NCBI RefSeq assembly: GCF_037975245.1
Contig: NC_092565.1
Span: forward strand, 6,812,999-6,876,998
Source of the DNA: Apostichopus japonicus
Taxonomy: Eukaryota > Echinodermata > Holothuroidea > Aspidochirotida > Stichopodidae
DNA: 64,000 nucleotides
Direction of reading: 5' to 3'
Below, in pieces: positions 1-13,115 of the stretch. Within the stretch, counting starts at the first letter, position 1; each line of letters begins with the position of its first letter. The notes below the pieces were generated by a model, which had not been told where the DNA came from, ran no database searches, and saw only the letters and a program-made list of their open reading frames with translations. The translations under genes and the position numbers were made by a program.

Positions 1-3000
1 TGCTAAAAGGAACATTAAATCCGTGATATCTCCCAAATGGAGTTCAATTTCTTAGCTTTTTTGGGCGGGTATCTACCTATGACTGGGTTTCAGTCTCTTT
101 TAAGCTAAGTTTTGTGGTGAAGTTGCTTCAATCTTGATGGTGGTACAAAATAGGATCAGTGAAGCAAATTCGGTCTCTAGTGATGACAAATTTAACCTTC
201 ATTCTGTTATGCCAATCACTTGATTCAAGTACTTGACAACAGCGTGTTAGGGGTATATCATTGTGTCATGAGAGGTTCAGTTTGACAAAACATTTTACGA
301 GCAAACCATACGTGAAAATTGGCTCATTGTCGATACAATGTGATGGCTAAATATATAGCGAATCGAATCAATGTTTGAACTGTTTCTCTAGCGTCAACTG
401 CTAAGGGGCTTTTTGTCTGCATACAAAAAGAGAGAGTGGTGTGATCGTCCCATAATACCTTAACGAGTTATGCTAAGGAACTTTTGCGTTTATTCCATTA
501 TGTCAACCACTTATTCATGTTACCTGAATCGTGAAATGGTCTTACTTTAGGCCGATCGTATACACAGAGACTCCCCACTGTCCCGAACGGCCCTCCAAGA
601 GTGAACAACCAATCAGAGAAGAGCAGACGACAGTACTCCAGCGATTTATCGACTTGTGGGTTTATTTCAAGTCAACAATTATCTCTGCGTGAGATCTGCA
701 TGAGATTGCACCAAATATGAGAACTAGCGGGGGAGGGGACGGGAAGAATAAGGGATATATATTCATTATTAACTCGTTTTCTTTTGAAACAAGAGGGCAT
801 TCCACGGTGTTGCATACCGTATCTCATCGCAAGTTAACACTGATTTCAAATTAATAAATTGATTTTTTTTAATCGGGTGCCTGCGAGACACAAGGGTTAC
901 CCTGCAGGGGGATACCTTCTAAAGTTTTAAGAAAATCGGTGCAGCCGTTTAGAAGGAGCTTTTGACACCAATTTGCGCTAAAATATACATTTAACCTTTG
1001 ACCTTTTGACCTTTGAACTCGGTTCTCATGGCAACCACATATTTTGATAGTACTTAACATTTCCATTTTACCTGTGAAGGCTCCATGTCAATTCAATGTT
1101 CCCCTTAAAATAAACAACAATTACCTGAATATGACATTTGACTACTGACCTTTGGTTCCGGAAGTCTGTGAGACACATTGGTTCACCCTGGTGTGCCCAA
1201 TTACTATCAAATTCGAAGAACATCAGCCCAGTCGCTTAGGAGTTTATGACACAAAGTAGGACACACACACATAATGACACACACAATGACACACACAAGC
1301 GCGGACTCGTTTTGACCCCTCGCTCAGACCTTCGGTCACCCTGGGGTACCCAACCATAGGTGACCCCCGAGAGTAGCTATACTCAAGAAAATTAACCATC
1401 ACCATGGCAACTATTGCAATGGCAACTGACGTAGCTGTATATGGCCCAATTGACAAGGAACTATAACATCTCATCCGAGGGGGGTGGGGATCCAAAGGGG
1501 GGGTCATCATCTCTCAACGGATGAAGTCTTTGTATTTCCTACGACTATATTATATAAATAGGTTAACATTTTCAAAATACCATACTCGAACTCGGGCCCG
1601 TAATCGGACCCGGGCCCGGGCACGAGTTATTTCCCCTCCCTCAACCACTCCTCCCCACCCCCACCCCCCCCCCTCCGTCACAAGGGTTTTACAACATATG
1701 CACATACAAGATGGTTTAATTACCCTTACATAAATATTGGGACGATAAACTCATCATCTAGGACTTTAAGTTGATTCATGATTCCCAATCAGCAACTTAA
1801 ACTAATTAGACAGAGATTACTAACATTATAGTATTAGCCAGGTAACCTCTTGTAAAGTGCATTTCAAGGAAATACAAAATAGTCAATACGCAGAGTAAAT
1901 GGAATTTCGGGTTCTTATCGATTTCAAACAGTCTTCCCCATATATAGCCTAAGTATATATATTACAACAACCTTTCATTAGCTATAGTATGTATGGGAAG
2001 CATAAAGGGACGACTACAAATGTAATCTTCTGCATTGTCAGAGCATATGTTTACCTGGAAGTCAGACTAAAACATTTCTTTGTAATAAAAGGGACAAAGA
2101 AGGGCGCAATCCAATGTAGCAGAAAGAGACAAGGGAAGGGTCCTTGGGCTGTCCGAGCCTAGACGACAAGATAATGGCGGGCTTGATGAATTTCTGTTTA
2201 ATCGGGCGGAACAACAAAGCATGGGCAAACGTCTTATACGGATTGTCGAAAAAAATATTTCGAAATGGCAATGATGGGTTTTAAAGTGACCGTCACAAAA
2301 CGAGATGATTATATTATTGAAAGAATATTTGGTGAGAATGAACTCAATATCTTTATCCGTGTAACTTATAATTTGTTAATGAATTAAAAAAAAAAGTGAT
2401 GAAAAGCTAATAAGGTGAACTCATCTTATACACAGAGACCACACTTTCAAAGCGAATGTAAATAATAAATTTGTGAAACGTTTTTTAGTTTGCTTACTAC
2501 AACTTTGAATTCATATTTTACCCCAATGTAATGTAAATCATTTTATTGGGGGGAGGGGGGGTTATAAGAAATGTTTTAAATAGGCACAGTGGTCATGTTG
2601 TGAGACAAAATTCTTGGAAGACAAAAAAGAAGAAAAAAACACATGTAAGTCTAATTTAAGTCTACCTTGAAAAGTGAAAAAAAAGTAAATTGTTTCAGAT
2701 CCTATGGTAGCACTATGTGACGTCACAGACTCACAAAATGTCAGTTCCCCTGTATAGACGTGACTTTTCAACAAGGATATCTCCCAAAGCGAAGCAAAGA
2801 TCTTACTTAACTATTTGGGGTATGGGGGGGGGGGGAGTAATTCATCACAAATATCTCTGTCGTATACTTGAAATATAACAGTTGAGCTTGTCTCCTTTCA
2901 GTAAGACATCAGTTTACTTGTTTTGGGCAAACAGCGCGGGACGAGTTGACATTGTATAAAATTTAACTTGTACCTGTTGTGGGAAATATGGGAAGGGGAA

Positions 3001-3549
3001 TACATTGAATCCCCACCCCCACCCCCCTCTCGCGCATGCTTGTGCACTGATACAAGGAACATATGACCAGGGACGTAGAGAGCTGGTTTAAACACCGGGG
3101 ACAATTAGGCACAGCGCCTGAACTGAACCATTCCTGACAAATATCTCGGTCCCCCTATTTGACCCGGGCCCACGGGCCCAAGGCCTATTAACCATACCTG
3201 GCCCACCATCCCATTGTTGTAAAGAAGTATTTTATTTGAGGTTTTCTATCCATAAATGTAGTATGATTAATCAAACATCTAACGCCCCGCGTCTTGGAAG
3301 AAATCAAAGTGACTATTTTTTATCAATCCGAGCCTTTTGCTCAATCAATGAATGGTTTCGTTTTCGGTATAGGCCTATATGCCATGTGTCAGCTGAAACG
3401 ATACTTTGCGTGTAGGTTTTTTTCATCATTTTAAGACTGAATTTGCTGTATAATATCGGTTACAGTCTCGATGTTAGGGAACTGGGATTGACAATGGATG
3501 ATCAAGTTGTTAAAGTTTGGCTGAGATAGCTTGGGCTGACTTTTCTTAC
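1..3549. other. Left flank, no gene recognised
   Basis: AT-rich sequence. It holds a TGACC-type dispersed repeat around 880-1200, CA-rich simple sequence at 1260-1300, a palindromic GGGCCC/CCCGGG-rich patch near 1600-1620, and poly-C/poly-G runs near 1660, 2550 and 2825. A plus-strand open stretch around 2120-2280 has natural-looking composition but no start, no clear splice sites and no recognised family. The next exon of the candidate minus-strand gene could lie here or beyond the edge. Confidence 0.4.
880..1200. repeat. Dispersed TGACC-rich repeat fragment
   Basis: Contains tttgacctttgacc-like runs near 995-1020 and 1138-1155 plus 'gagacacaagggttaccctg' and 'gagacacattggttcaccctg' in direct orientation about 260 bp apart. 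Similar TGACCTTTGACC-bearing fragments occur in prominin introns and at 57.1 kb. Confidence 0.5.
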
Positions 3550-3839
3550 AAAGTAATTTGATTTTGTAGCTGATATGTTGGTTAACGCGACGGTGTAAGC
3601 GAAAGACCTTGTAATGCTACTCCCGCGTGTAAATTGTGTAAGGGTTCGAAGCATATGTAGTGTTGATAACGCTCCGACGTTTTGTGTTTTATGCCGTGGC
3701 CTAGGATCCCGCGCCATGTCTCCGTTGATGTCCCAAAAGAACCCTGAACGATACGAGGAGGGTCGGTCGAAGGTCGACCGGAGCGTTAGGCTAGGTGGCG
3801 TGCGCCTGACTTCTTGTCTATGGCCAGAGAGTCTAACCA
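3550..3839 (-). CDS. Candidate exon with a mitochondrial-presequence-like segment
   Basis: A CpG-rich open stretch bounded by acceptor CTCAAACAG and donor GTAAGA. Its acceptor phase (1) matches the end of the candidate exon at 4315-4555, giving 96 further residues rich in Arg, Ser and Thr. Alternatively translation starts inside at ATG 3654 (M-L-R-T-L-T-Q-F-T-R-G-S-S-I-T-R-S-F-A), a 35-residue stretch without acidic residues that looks like a mitochondrial targeting sequence, with the CpG-rich DNA as its promoter. I found no convincing following exon down to position 1. Confidence 0.3.
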
Positions 3840-4314
3840 CTGTTTGAGAGCGACTTGTGTGCTGCGCATGTCCACCGATTGATTATGTCGCTCGACGAGG
3901 CCTTTCTCCGCTAGTTATCTTTACGGAAGCTTACAAGTGCCTTCACAATATTTCATCACATGTTTTGGTAACGCCATAGTTGAATATCTGGGTCACGTTC
4001 TTAAATACCGTCACGATTTCCCTGAGTTTCATTTGCACCGATAAAAATGACAAAAGAACTTGAAATAAAGCAAAGCAAAGCATTTGTTGTCAGTAAGGCA
4101 ACTATGACGTCACAACAGTTTGCTTCAAGTTCACTTAAGGTACAAAAAACTGTGACAATTTCCATGATCATTATTTCAAGCACCCGACGTTTGGAAATTT
4201 AAATAGTAAAGTTCACCAGGAAACTTGTCATTTGTTCCACGTTCATCGGTCAAATCGATATTCCTCCGTTTGTACTACTATTCTTTAAAATAAAAAAAAT
4301 AAAAAACACCCTAC

Positions 4315-4555
4315 CCGTCTTGTGGAGAGTGTCTATAACAGATGTCACAGCATTCCGTGTGTAAGGTGATAATGACTTAATAGAGTTTTGTACAAGCACC
4401 TCTTCATACTGACCCTCAGCGAGACCCCAGATTCTCAAGAATGTCTTTTGTTCTGCATCTAGTGGAGAATGTCCCTTGATGCGAATAGGCTTTATCGAGA
4501 ATTTGTGGAAAGACCTGGGCAGTCTTAATTCGTAGTTGGCCTTTCGTTCTTTCAT
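4315..4555 (-). CDS. Candidate first coding exon of an unrecognised minus-strand gene (80 codons)
   Basis: ATG at 4555 opens 80 codons with protein-like composition: M-K-E-R-K-A-N-Y-E-L-R-L-P-R-S-F, then P-L-D-A-E-Q-K-T-F-L-R-I-W-G-L-A-E-G-Q-Y and S-P-Y-T-R-N-A-V-T-S-V-I-D-T-L-H-K-T. It ends at a possible donor GTAGGG in phase 1. There is no low complexity and the residue mix looks natural, unlike most frames here. I do not recognise the family. It lies about 8.4 kb downstream of the prominin stop on the same strand. Confidence 0.4.
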
Positions 4556-6004
4556 GTTTGTTTTCTAAAGAGCCTATACTTTAGATAAAGTCTTGTTCGA
4601 TTATTAAAAGAGGCCATTTTTGGCATCATGAGTCCAATCAAACAGTTCATTAATTTTGTACATTTAGTATGATGAGAAGACTACGAGTTGGTTACAACCT
4701 CACCTTCAAGTAGGGTAGGATAACGATAGGATAACTACAATTACTAACGTTACTATGGTATATAATTAAAGTTTGGTATAGACTATACGTTGCATGTATA
4801 ACGAATAAATGAGTGTTTTTTCACACCTTCTAGCTACCATACAGTTTAGCTATTGCCTGCGGTATTATACACTGACAATCGTCAATATCGAGTTTTGCTA
4901 AGCCGGGTGTGATCCCGTTGAAGTTTGAAATGACAACTAATATAGGCCTATTAATCCCGAATAATCAGACGCATTGTAAAAAAGAATGCTGTGCAAAAAT
5001 TGGTGCAAGGTTCTTACCTTACGTATGATGTTGAAAGTATTGACGGTTCCATGTCCGGCTCAGTCAAATATACACGAAAGCAATCAATATCACTTTAGAC
5101 AAAACAACTGTCAGCATTATTAATACAATATACAGGGCTATACCTGGTAGACTACTATGCTGAAGGACTATTTCAACGTTATTATACAGGCGCTAGCTAT
5201 ACTACGCTGCTACATAGCAACTCCATGCTTCTTACCCGAGGAAATGTCTGAGCCTAGCTTTCTTTACCCTCATATTAGAACGATAGTGGTTATTGAGTAC
5301 AACCAGGCTGTGAAACGAAAGGGCCGGCTTGTTTTGTTGCCACAATCATATCCAAAGAGCGCGCATTTGAAGCGCTTTGTAGTCACGTTAGAACAGTATG
5401 ATTATTTAGCGTGTTAAGGAAAGCTAACGATTACGCAATTTCAGGGTAATTTGTGAGAAAATATCACCCAAGATAGAGCCAAGGTATTGCAAACAAAACG
5501 ACTGAACCGTGTTCTACTCTCTACCCCAGTCCCTTGACATGCATCGAGACTGAAACTTAGAGGAACTTTGGACAATTCATGCATAATGTCCAGCTCAAAT
5601 ACCCAAATGCAAACACTTCTCACGTTTGGAGCCGAACAGACGGAGAATTTATAGTACATATACATTTCATTGGTTTTTGTTAATTTTAGTATTATATTTT
5701 TGGGGGTGGGGAGGGGGAGAAACGCTCTAACCTCTTTTTAACTGAGGGTTAGGGGGGGTATTTAAGATAACTTGAAGAAAATTTGCTATCTTTTTTAGTG
5801 ATTTTCTATAGTGTCATATACAAGGCTAGTTTGCAGCAAGGGGGAATTTATAGTTGTTTTGACGATGAGGTAGTGTATGTCGAAATGGTTAATGTTAATC
5901 AACTGTTTTATCCATTCTAATAACTCTTCCCCCCGCCCAAAAATGGTAATTAAACTTTTCTAAAATTGGGTCCAATAATGAGGGTATGTAATAAGTCACG
6001 TCAA
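4556..6004. other. Gene-less stretch
   Basis: AT-rich sequence with short open frames (5157-5417, 5441-5665) that have no recognisable similarity and no good splice context. A G-rich run lies at 5701-5755. Nothing else seen. Confidence 0.4.
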
Positions 6005-6733
<729 letters not shown>

Positions 6734-6990
6734 GTATTTGATAGAGCGCTCTACAAAAGATCACAGCGCTTTACAGAAGCAAATATCAATTACACCATAA
6801 AAAAAATACACACATTACTGCGCAGTAAATAAATATGTTTTCATGAGACCTTTGAAGACGGCGAGACGGAAACCACCACACGAATACCCACAAGCAGCTG
6901 GTTCCAGAGACGGGGACCAATAACTTGAAAAGAATATCACCAGTTTTACACATGCAAACCATTAGTGCCGGATTTAAACTGGGGTGAGAA
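6734..6990. repeat. Probable dispersed element attached to the ATT array
   Basis: Directly after the ATT array comes tgatagagcgctctacaaaa and cagcgctttacagaagc, then a ~200-bp unique-looking segment. An ATT array joined to a 'GCGCTTTACA' unit is a common dispersed repeat arrangement in marine invertebrates. Extent is approximate and no target duplication was found. Confidence 0.45.
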
Positions 6991-7345
6991 AAACATGACA
7001 AAATATACTCTATTCATGCTAATAGCCGCATCCCATGTGACAATTTAGCTTAATAGTGGAAGAGCAATCCCCGTGTCTTAATTCAATTGATTTCGTTCAT
7101 GGACAACCCTCGATTTGTAAGGTGCAGCGAAGGGGGGAAAGCTCTGTTTTCCCTTACAACATAATGGTACATCTCAACTCCCAAGGGGGGGATTTTTTCT
7201 TATTCTTCTGCGTCCATGGGGTTTATTCTAAAGGTATATTCTTGTCGCTCTTATTGGATGAATCTCACCGCTAAGAGATCTCTGGCGACAAGTAAATCCC
7301 CTTCAATGGAATTGATTGGAGAACCAAACGTTAACAGAAAATAGC

Positions 7346-7400
7346 ACACACCCACGCACACATACACAAACACACGCACACAAACATACACACACACAAA
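7346..7400. repeat. CA-rich microsatellite
   Basis: Imperfect CACACA/CATACA run with CACG interruptions. Confidence 0.8.
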
Positions 7401-9630
7401 ATGATAACACGATAAAGTATATAAGATTTACGTATCAAAGAATTTGAAAAGATTTTCTTAGGAAATATGTACTATATATAGGTTTATAATTTTTCTTTTT
7501 CAATGTTTCTTGCGAACAAAAAAAAAACACCTTCAAAGGACGTCAGTACTTTTTCCCTAGATATGCTGGTGGAACGGTCAATTTTAAATGTCACTCATTG
7601 CCTCAAACACAAACAAGCATAAATTTATCTCCATTTAAACAACCCCCCCCCTGCCCCCACATGACCCCTCGGTTTTATAACCCTACAATTACCTAATTAA
7701 ACCCTTCTAACTCTCTGGAAATAATCGGTATAATCAGAATGTCCAGGGAAGTACGTTTGGTAGACATTTGGCAAGTTATAAAAACGCTGAAATGTGGACG
7801 GTGAGCCGAGCAGCTGAAACGCCGAAATGATGTTTAAAATCTGTACAAGTGTGTGGCCATTAGTGACATTTCTATAACATCAGTATTTTAGGACATTAGC
7901 GATGACCATTAAATGGAAATTTCACAGCAAGTCAGAGAAGTCGTTGACGAAAACTTTAAGTTCATTGGTTGGACAACATTCAAATTTCTTCGCAGTCGCC
8001 TGAGCAATAAATGAAAATGGGGTTAATGATCTTTATCTAGGGAATTGGTTTTAAGTTTTAGTTTTCGCGCTTCCTTGGCATACTGTTAACTAATAATATA
8101 TTTTTTAATTAACCTGTGGGGAACGAACCTGTGGAGGCGCACAAAAGAAAAAGGATTTTGACTGAATAGGGTACACGGTACTTGAATATTAACACCACTC
8201 AATGGGAAATTAGGTCGACGAATTAACCTTGCATTGAACTTTGTCTCCGAAGAAGAAATGAGGTCATAAATAAAATTAGAACCAGACGATGGCGATGCTC
8301 AAAATTAACTAGGTCATATTTATATATTGAAATTGCTTGCGTGCGTGTACTTATGTCGGTTTGACCTCATTTCAATTTGTGAGTCAAACAAGTATACACG
8401 TAGAAAAAAATTAAAATAGATATGTATTTTAATTATGAAGCAAGAACGACATAATCTAGATCTATATTAAGTCAAATTTAGATTGGCGTAAGTTTATCTC
8501 ATAATTTGATTAAATGAAAGAAAATTCAATTTAGAGAAGTAAAAACTAATCAATCATTAAATTAAATTAAGTAATACCAACTGTCAAAATAATAGGCCTA
8601 TTAAATTATTAATTGATGGTTTAGTGTGGCATATCCAGGCAGGTATTGACGTTAAAGAAATAGGTAATAATTTCTCATCGAGATTTCATTCTTGAAATTT
8701 TAGTAATTTTAATCTTTAGTACTGATTTGGAGTTTAATGAAAGACAAATGACGGATCAGTTTGGGGACGGGCACAAACTTCGAAGGGGCATCGGGATATG
8801 TGACTTTAATTTAATTAGTCGAACCCATCAAAATCAACAATTAAAATTGCATTTTACGTTTGTATTATGTTTCAACAAAAGGACAATTTTCCAATGATAG
8901 TTTTCTTAATATACCAACAACAGGGCAGTTTGTTTTAATATAACAATAGCCGGACACTTTTTCAACGAAATGGAAACGGGTACTTGTTTCATTCACAAAA
9001 AAGGGGGCATTTTATCTAATTTATGAAAAGTGACACTTTTTAGCTTTTCCAATGAAAAAATCATAATAGGGGAGCGTAACCCTTACTAGGTGACGGTCCC
9101 ATTGTTACTCCCGCCCCACTTTTCCTCTTACCAACGGGGGGTTAAAGCCCCCCCCCTCTCCCCCTAATTAACAAACCACAAATGTGTCTTTGAGTATACC
9201 GAACGTACTCAGTTCCCGCGAAACTAATGTGTCTACAAATTAACGAAGATAAGCTATTGGCATCCATAAGGTCATTATAGAAGAATAGCTTGGATTTAAT
9301 TCTATTCGCTTAGCTAACGATTTGCCTCCTCTGGGAATCACAATTGATTTGTCATTGTTCGTCGTCTCTAATTATCATTCCTGCAAGACCAGGCTTGGTA
9401 CAGGGAGCTGATCCGGGCTCCATCTATTCCCCTTGTCTTTGATCGGCCAAATTTGTTTTCTTTCCGTCGTGGTGATTCAGAATAGAGTCGGGCTACGCAG
9501 GCAATTTGAGTGGACATTTTCTCTTGCTCTCTCACGCAGCCTGCGCGCGCAGGAAAGTTAAACGGACGTTCATTCATACTTAGTAAATATTCCTAAATCC
9601 TATTGGTCCATTCAGGTCAGCTGACCGTGG
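7401..9630. other. Gene-less stretch
   Basis: AT-rich sequence with poly-C runs near 7642 and 9150. No open frame with natural protein composition, no RNA gene and no clear mobile element seen. Confidence 0.4.
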
Positions 9631-9652
9631 TTAATCCTGTGAGTAACGCACG
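9631..9652. repeat. Partial copy of the foldback element arm
   Basis: Twenty-two bases identical to part of the right arm of the palindrome at 9757-9924 (starting ttaatcctgtgagtaacg), same orientation. It follows a perfect 12-bp palindrome ggtcagctgacc at 9615-9626. Confidence 0.75.
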
Positions 9653-9756
9653 GTAAAATTACGGGGCATCACTTTAATAAATCTTTGGTTATATTTAACC
9701 AAAAATGTTTTGTTTTATGATTTTTCCCCCACACAAATGGTAGTGTATGAATGAAC

Positions 9757-9924
9757 GGGGTTAATCAACGGTCTAGCGTGCGTTACTCACATGATTAATG
9801 CACTCCGGGTGTTAATGCTATCGCTGGATGCACTCGGGCTCCGCCCTCGTGCATCGCTCTTGCATTATCCCCCGATCGTGCATTAATCCTGTGAGTAACG
9901 CACGCTAGACCGTTGATAAACCCC
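9757..9924. mobile_element. Foldback (palindromic) element, MITE-like
   Basis: The 47-bp arms at 9757-9803 and 9878-9924 are reverse complements with two mismatches (both contain gcgtgcgttactcaca). The 74-bp centre is itself an imperfect palindrome with gatgcac/gtgcatc (9827-9833, 9849-9855) at the core. The whole 168 bp could fold into a long cruciform or hairpin. No target duplication is obvious and no coding frame is present. Confidence 0.75.
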
Positions 9925-11868
9925 TTATTATCTTCTCAGTCTGCGCGCGTCCAACGAAATGTTCACATCCGTGAAGGCTTAGTTCGTAGAGTTTCTTGTT
10001 TGGAAGTATATAGGGTATTCGTAAGCAAAGACAACTGTATGAGTTCTTAAAACAAGTTCTTAAAATATTCTCTTCAAATATACATTTCAGAGTACCTTAC
10101 CCGTCAGTCAAGAAAACGTTTGATCACTACCACGCAGATAATTTTCATTTCGTGATTTCTCGCGATATTTTGCTTGGTAAATATGCCGTACGTGTACATT
10201 CTTCTGTATAAAAACGTGTCAGCTTCGATTGATGTCGCCTCGAAGAACGGCACGTATTCGAATTGAATGAAAGTTTCACGAGACCATATATAATATGTTC
10301 ATTTATAAACGAAATTTTCGCCTACATCCTTTGACTTAGGCTTGTGTGCAATCTGAACCAACTTAAGTAAGAGTTGTACGCACTGTACCATGTACGATGA
10401 ATTAGAACAAAATAGATATGTCAATTGGAGGACATGATTCATTGACCCTTCACTCTGCCGAACGCCCTCCCCTCCCCTCCATCTCCCACACCCCCCCCCT
10501 TCCTGGGCGGAATTCCTTGCTTGCCTTCTCAATCATTCTGTAAATTCCGAGATGTTTACTTTCACTTAAATGCCGAAGAAATTAAAATAACAGAATAAAA
10601 GTGACGTGAGGTGCAACGATAAATTCTGTCGTAACTGCAAAATTTATTACATTATTTTGTATTATTTATAATAATTATTATAAATATTATTATTGCAATA
10701 CTTAGTGTAATAATACATACATAATCAAAACTATCTTCCCACAACTTGGTGGCGTAGTTTTCCATATATAACACGACGCATTTCCAAGTCAACTTACGAA
10801 CGTTTTAATTACGATGTATAGGTGTGTATATAGAGAGTAACAATTCTCTGTTTCCAAGCAAACGGGGTGTAAAATATCTGTCACTAACATCCACCTTGAA
10901 GGATGTCAACAGTTTTCTGACACAATTCCCCAACCCTCCCATTCCCTACGCCGACCTCCACCCCCTTACCCCTCAACGCTTCCCGAAATGATATGTAATC
11001 CTGTCATAACCCAATCAATGAAAATATTTACAACTATTATAAATACTGTAACCGAAAGAGGCGACGATGTAATAATCTGAGAGTGACGTTGCAACTGATT
11101 GAGGTGGGGAGGGGGATCTGAGGGGTGGGGAGAGCTGGGGTGTGGCGGGAGGGCTGGGTGGGGAATGAAACATAGAACTTTCGCAGGTTTTGTTTTTGGT
11201 TTTGCACAAGATCCCCTTGTTCAAATTGAAATTATATGTTATCAAACATCGGAATGTGTAGCCTTGTCTCCAGAGGGAGTCCTTTAGTTTCAAGAGAGAT
11301 CCTGACGTGTATGCGGCACAACCACCTACCCCCCCCCCCCTCTTCCACCTCTACATCGAACCCCACCCTTCAAAAATTAGCCCGTAGAACTGTTATGTAT
11401 AATGTAATTTGCAAACTTGAACCCTATTAAGGAAACTTTGTGCGCATAAAATATTTGCACAAGAATGTAATTGGTATTGGGCTGCCTATATATATGCGCA
11501 AGCGAAAAATCAGAAAAGATGGAGTTATATGTATGGTTGGCTATAAAGTGTAACAAACGCAAATAGAGGAGGAAAAAATGATAATATTATTGAAAGAAAA
11601 ATGCTGGATTTTCTGAGTAGGGTAACAAGATTTTTCTGAGTAGACATTTATACAGACGTAACGTCATAAAAACCAATGGTAGTTTTTATAACTCTAAGTG
11701 AAATAAAAAAAAAACAAACACGCGTCTCAAGAACTTAAGAGTGTTGTTTAAATTGATATCTTTGTTATGATAAATTTGACAGGTTTGAAACGTTTTGTGA
11801 ATTACGCGAATTGATTTTGAGCAAAATTTCTTGAGATTTTCATTGGTTTTTTTGGTTCGCTTACTGTG
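9925..11868. other. Gene-less stretch
   Basis: AT-rich sequence with a G-rich/C-rich patch at 11100-11160 and poly-C near 10485 and 11330. Short open frames are pyrimidine-tract artefacts. Nothing recognised. Confidence 0.4.
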
Positions 11869-12526
11869 CAAGGGCGGCGGAAGCACTTTTAATCTGGGGG
11901 GGGGGGGGGCACCGACGTCGAAGGGCACTTTGCAGAAATTCGATTGGACTGATGCAGCCTGATATTTAGTACCCTTTATAACTCTTATTGTATTATCTTA
12001 TTTGCGTATACACATCACTCCATCAACGCCACCCCCCCCCCCCTCAAGGAAAATATGCATACTAGCACTGCAATATCCAATGTGCAAATTGGGAAACAAG
12101 GAACAAGTTTTCTTTTGAGACAGAATGAGGTGATATCATGCTACTTGCTAATGTAGGAACTTCCGAATTAGAGTTTATTTCTTGTTAATATCTTAACAAA
12201 TTTTTTCCATTCGAAATAACTTTGAGTTTGACCCACAGAAATTCATTAAAAATCAGGGGCGTAGCCAGGATTTGCAAAGTTGTATGCACGACTATCTGAG
12301 CGGAGCGCCACCATCGGTTGGCGCAGAGCGTACAATAAAAAAAATTGGGTTTACAATGCCCTCAGATTGCCGGAAACGGCCCTTCCCGAGTGTTCAGTCT
12401 GGTTCCCTGGCCTCTTGCTAACTTGAGACACCTCAATTTTTATGTAGAAAAAGGGCACATTTTTAACCTGAGGAAAAGTGGGGGCACGTGCCCCCTGTGC
12501 CCCCCCCCCCGGTTCCGCCGCCCTTG
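11869..12526. mobile_element. Non-autonomous hAT-like DNA transposon, copy 1
   Basis: Perfect 14-bp terminal inverted repeats (caagggcggcggaa at 11869-11882 and its reverse complement at 12513-12526) are flanked by a perfect 8-bp duplication ttactgtg (11861-11868 and 12527-12534). An 8-bp target duplication with short inverted repeats is the hAT superfamily signature. There is no transposase frame in 658 bp. The interior has G/C homopolymers near both ends and a 'ctgagcggagcgccaccat' segment (near 12297) shared with the element at 37284-37970. It lies just beyond the prominin stop. Confidence 0.88.
12174..12179 (-). terminator. Candidate AATAAA polyadenylation signal for the long prominin form
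   Basis: This is the first minus-strand AATAAA after the stop at 12952, about 780 nt downstream. It lies inside the hAT-like element, so if used, the element supplies the 3' end. No other AATAAA or ATTAAA occurs between 12534 and 12952. Confidence 0.3.
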
Positions 12527-12807
12527 TTACTGTGTATAGGTTTTACATATTTGAATACAAAACTTTTGATGCAGTGAAATAACATAAACTATATAGAGGG
12601 TAAGTAGTATGAGTAAGCTAAAAGTAAACTTAGTTTTCTTGATTATATATCGTTTCGTTCTCAGGGATCAGAGTTCACCCAATATTATGCAACGTAATCT
12701 TTTACATAGCAACAGCAAAAAATGGTTGGAATCCCCTATTTGTGTCCTCTTAAAGTTGAGTCCTCACAATACCCTATAAACTCAGAGGTATATTGCTTTG
12801 AATCCCG

Positions 12808-12810
<3 letters not shown>

Positions 12811-12873
<63 letters not shown>
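12811..12873. repeat. TA dinucleotide microsatellite
   Basis: Uninterrupted (TA)n of about 63 bp in the presumed prominin 3' UTR; it produces a spurious Tyr-Ile frame. Confidence 0.97.
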
Positions 12874-12875
<2 letters not shown>

Positions 12876-12951
12876 CATATATATACTTCCTCTCTTACTT
12901 CCTACTAGCTCAGAGTTGGGGGAATAGTTCTTCATCTTGTAAGATAACTTC

Positions 12952-13115
12952 CTAAAACATATCGTCATAGACTGGGTTCATATTTCTCATGTCAATACTC
13001 GCAGACGGACCTCGTGCATATGGATTAGGGTTGGGGCCACGCCCAGGTTGCCCTCGAGGGTCAGGTCTGTATGCAGGTGGGTCCTGGTATTCGGTGTACC
13101 CATTGTTACGATTAC
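12952..13115 (-). CDS. PROM1: Prominin exon 23 candidate (C terminus with PPxY and NPxY; residues 929-982)
   Basis: Acceptor TTCTCTCCATGCAG is strong; phase 1; stop TAG at 12954-12952. It encodes [18 protein letters not shown], a proline/glycine-rich stretch, and a final N-P-V-Y-D-D-M-F. The PPAY (941-944) echoes the one in exon 21, which supports a shared origin; NPVY (975-978) is an NPxY-type endocytic or PTB-binding signal. A 109-codon open frame on the plus strand here is a shadow. Another gene's exon is the alternative reading. Confidence 0.68.

Noticed and set aside
3065-3185. Another hAT-like element suggested by ccagggacgtag and GGGCCC-rich DNA
   Set aside because: No matching inverted end or 8-bp flanking duplication found.
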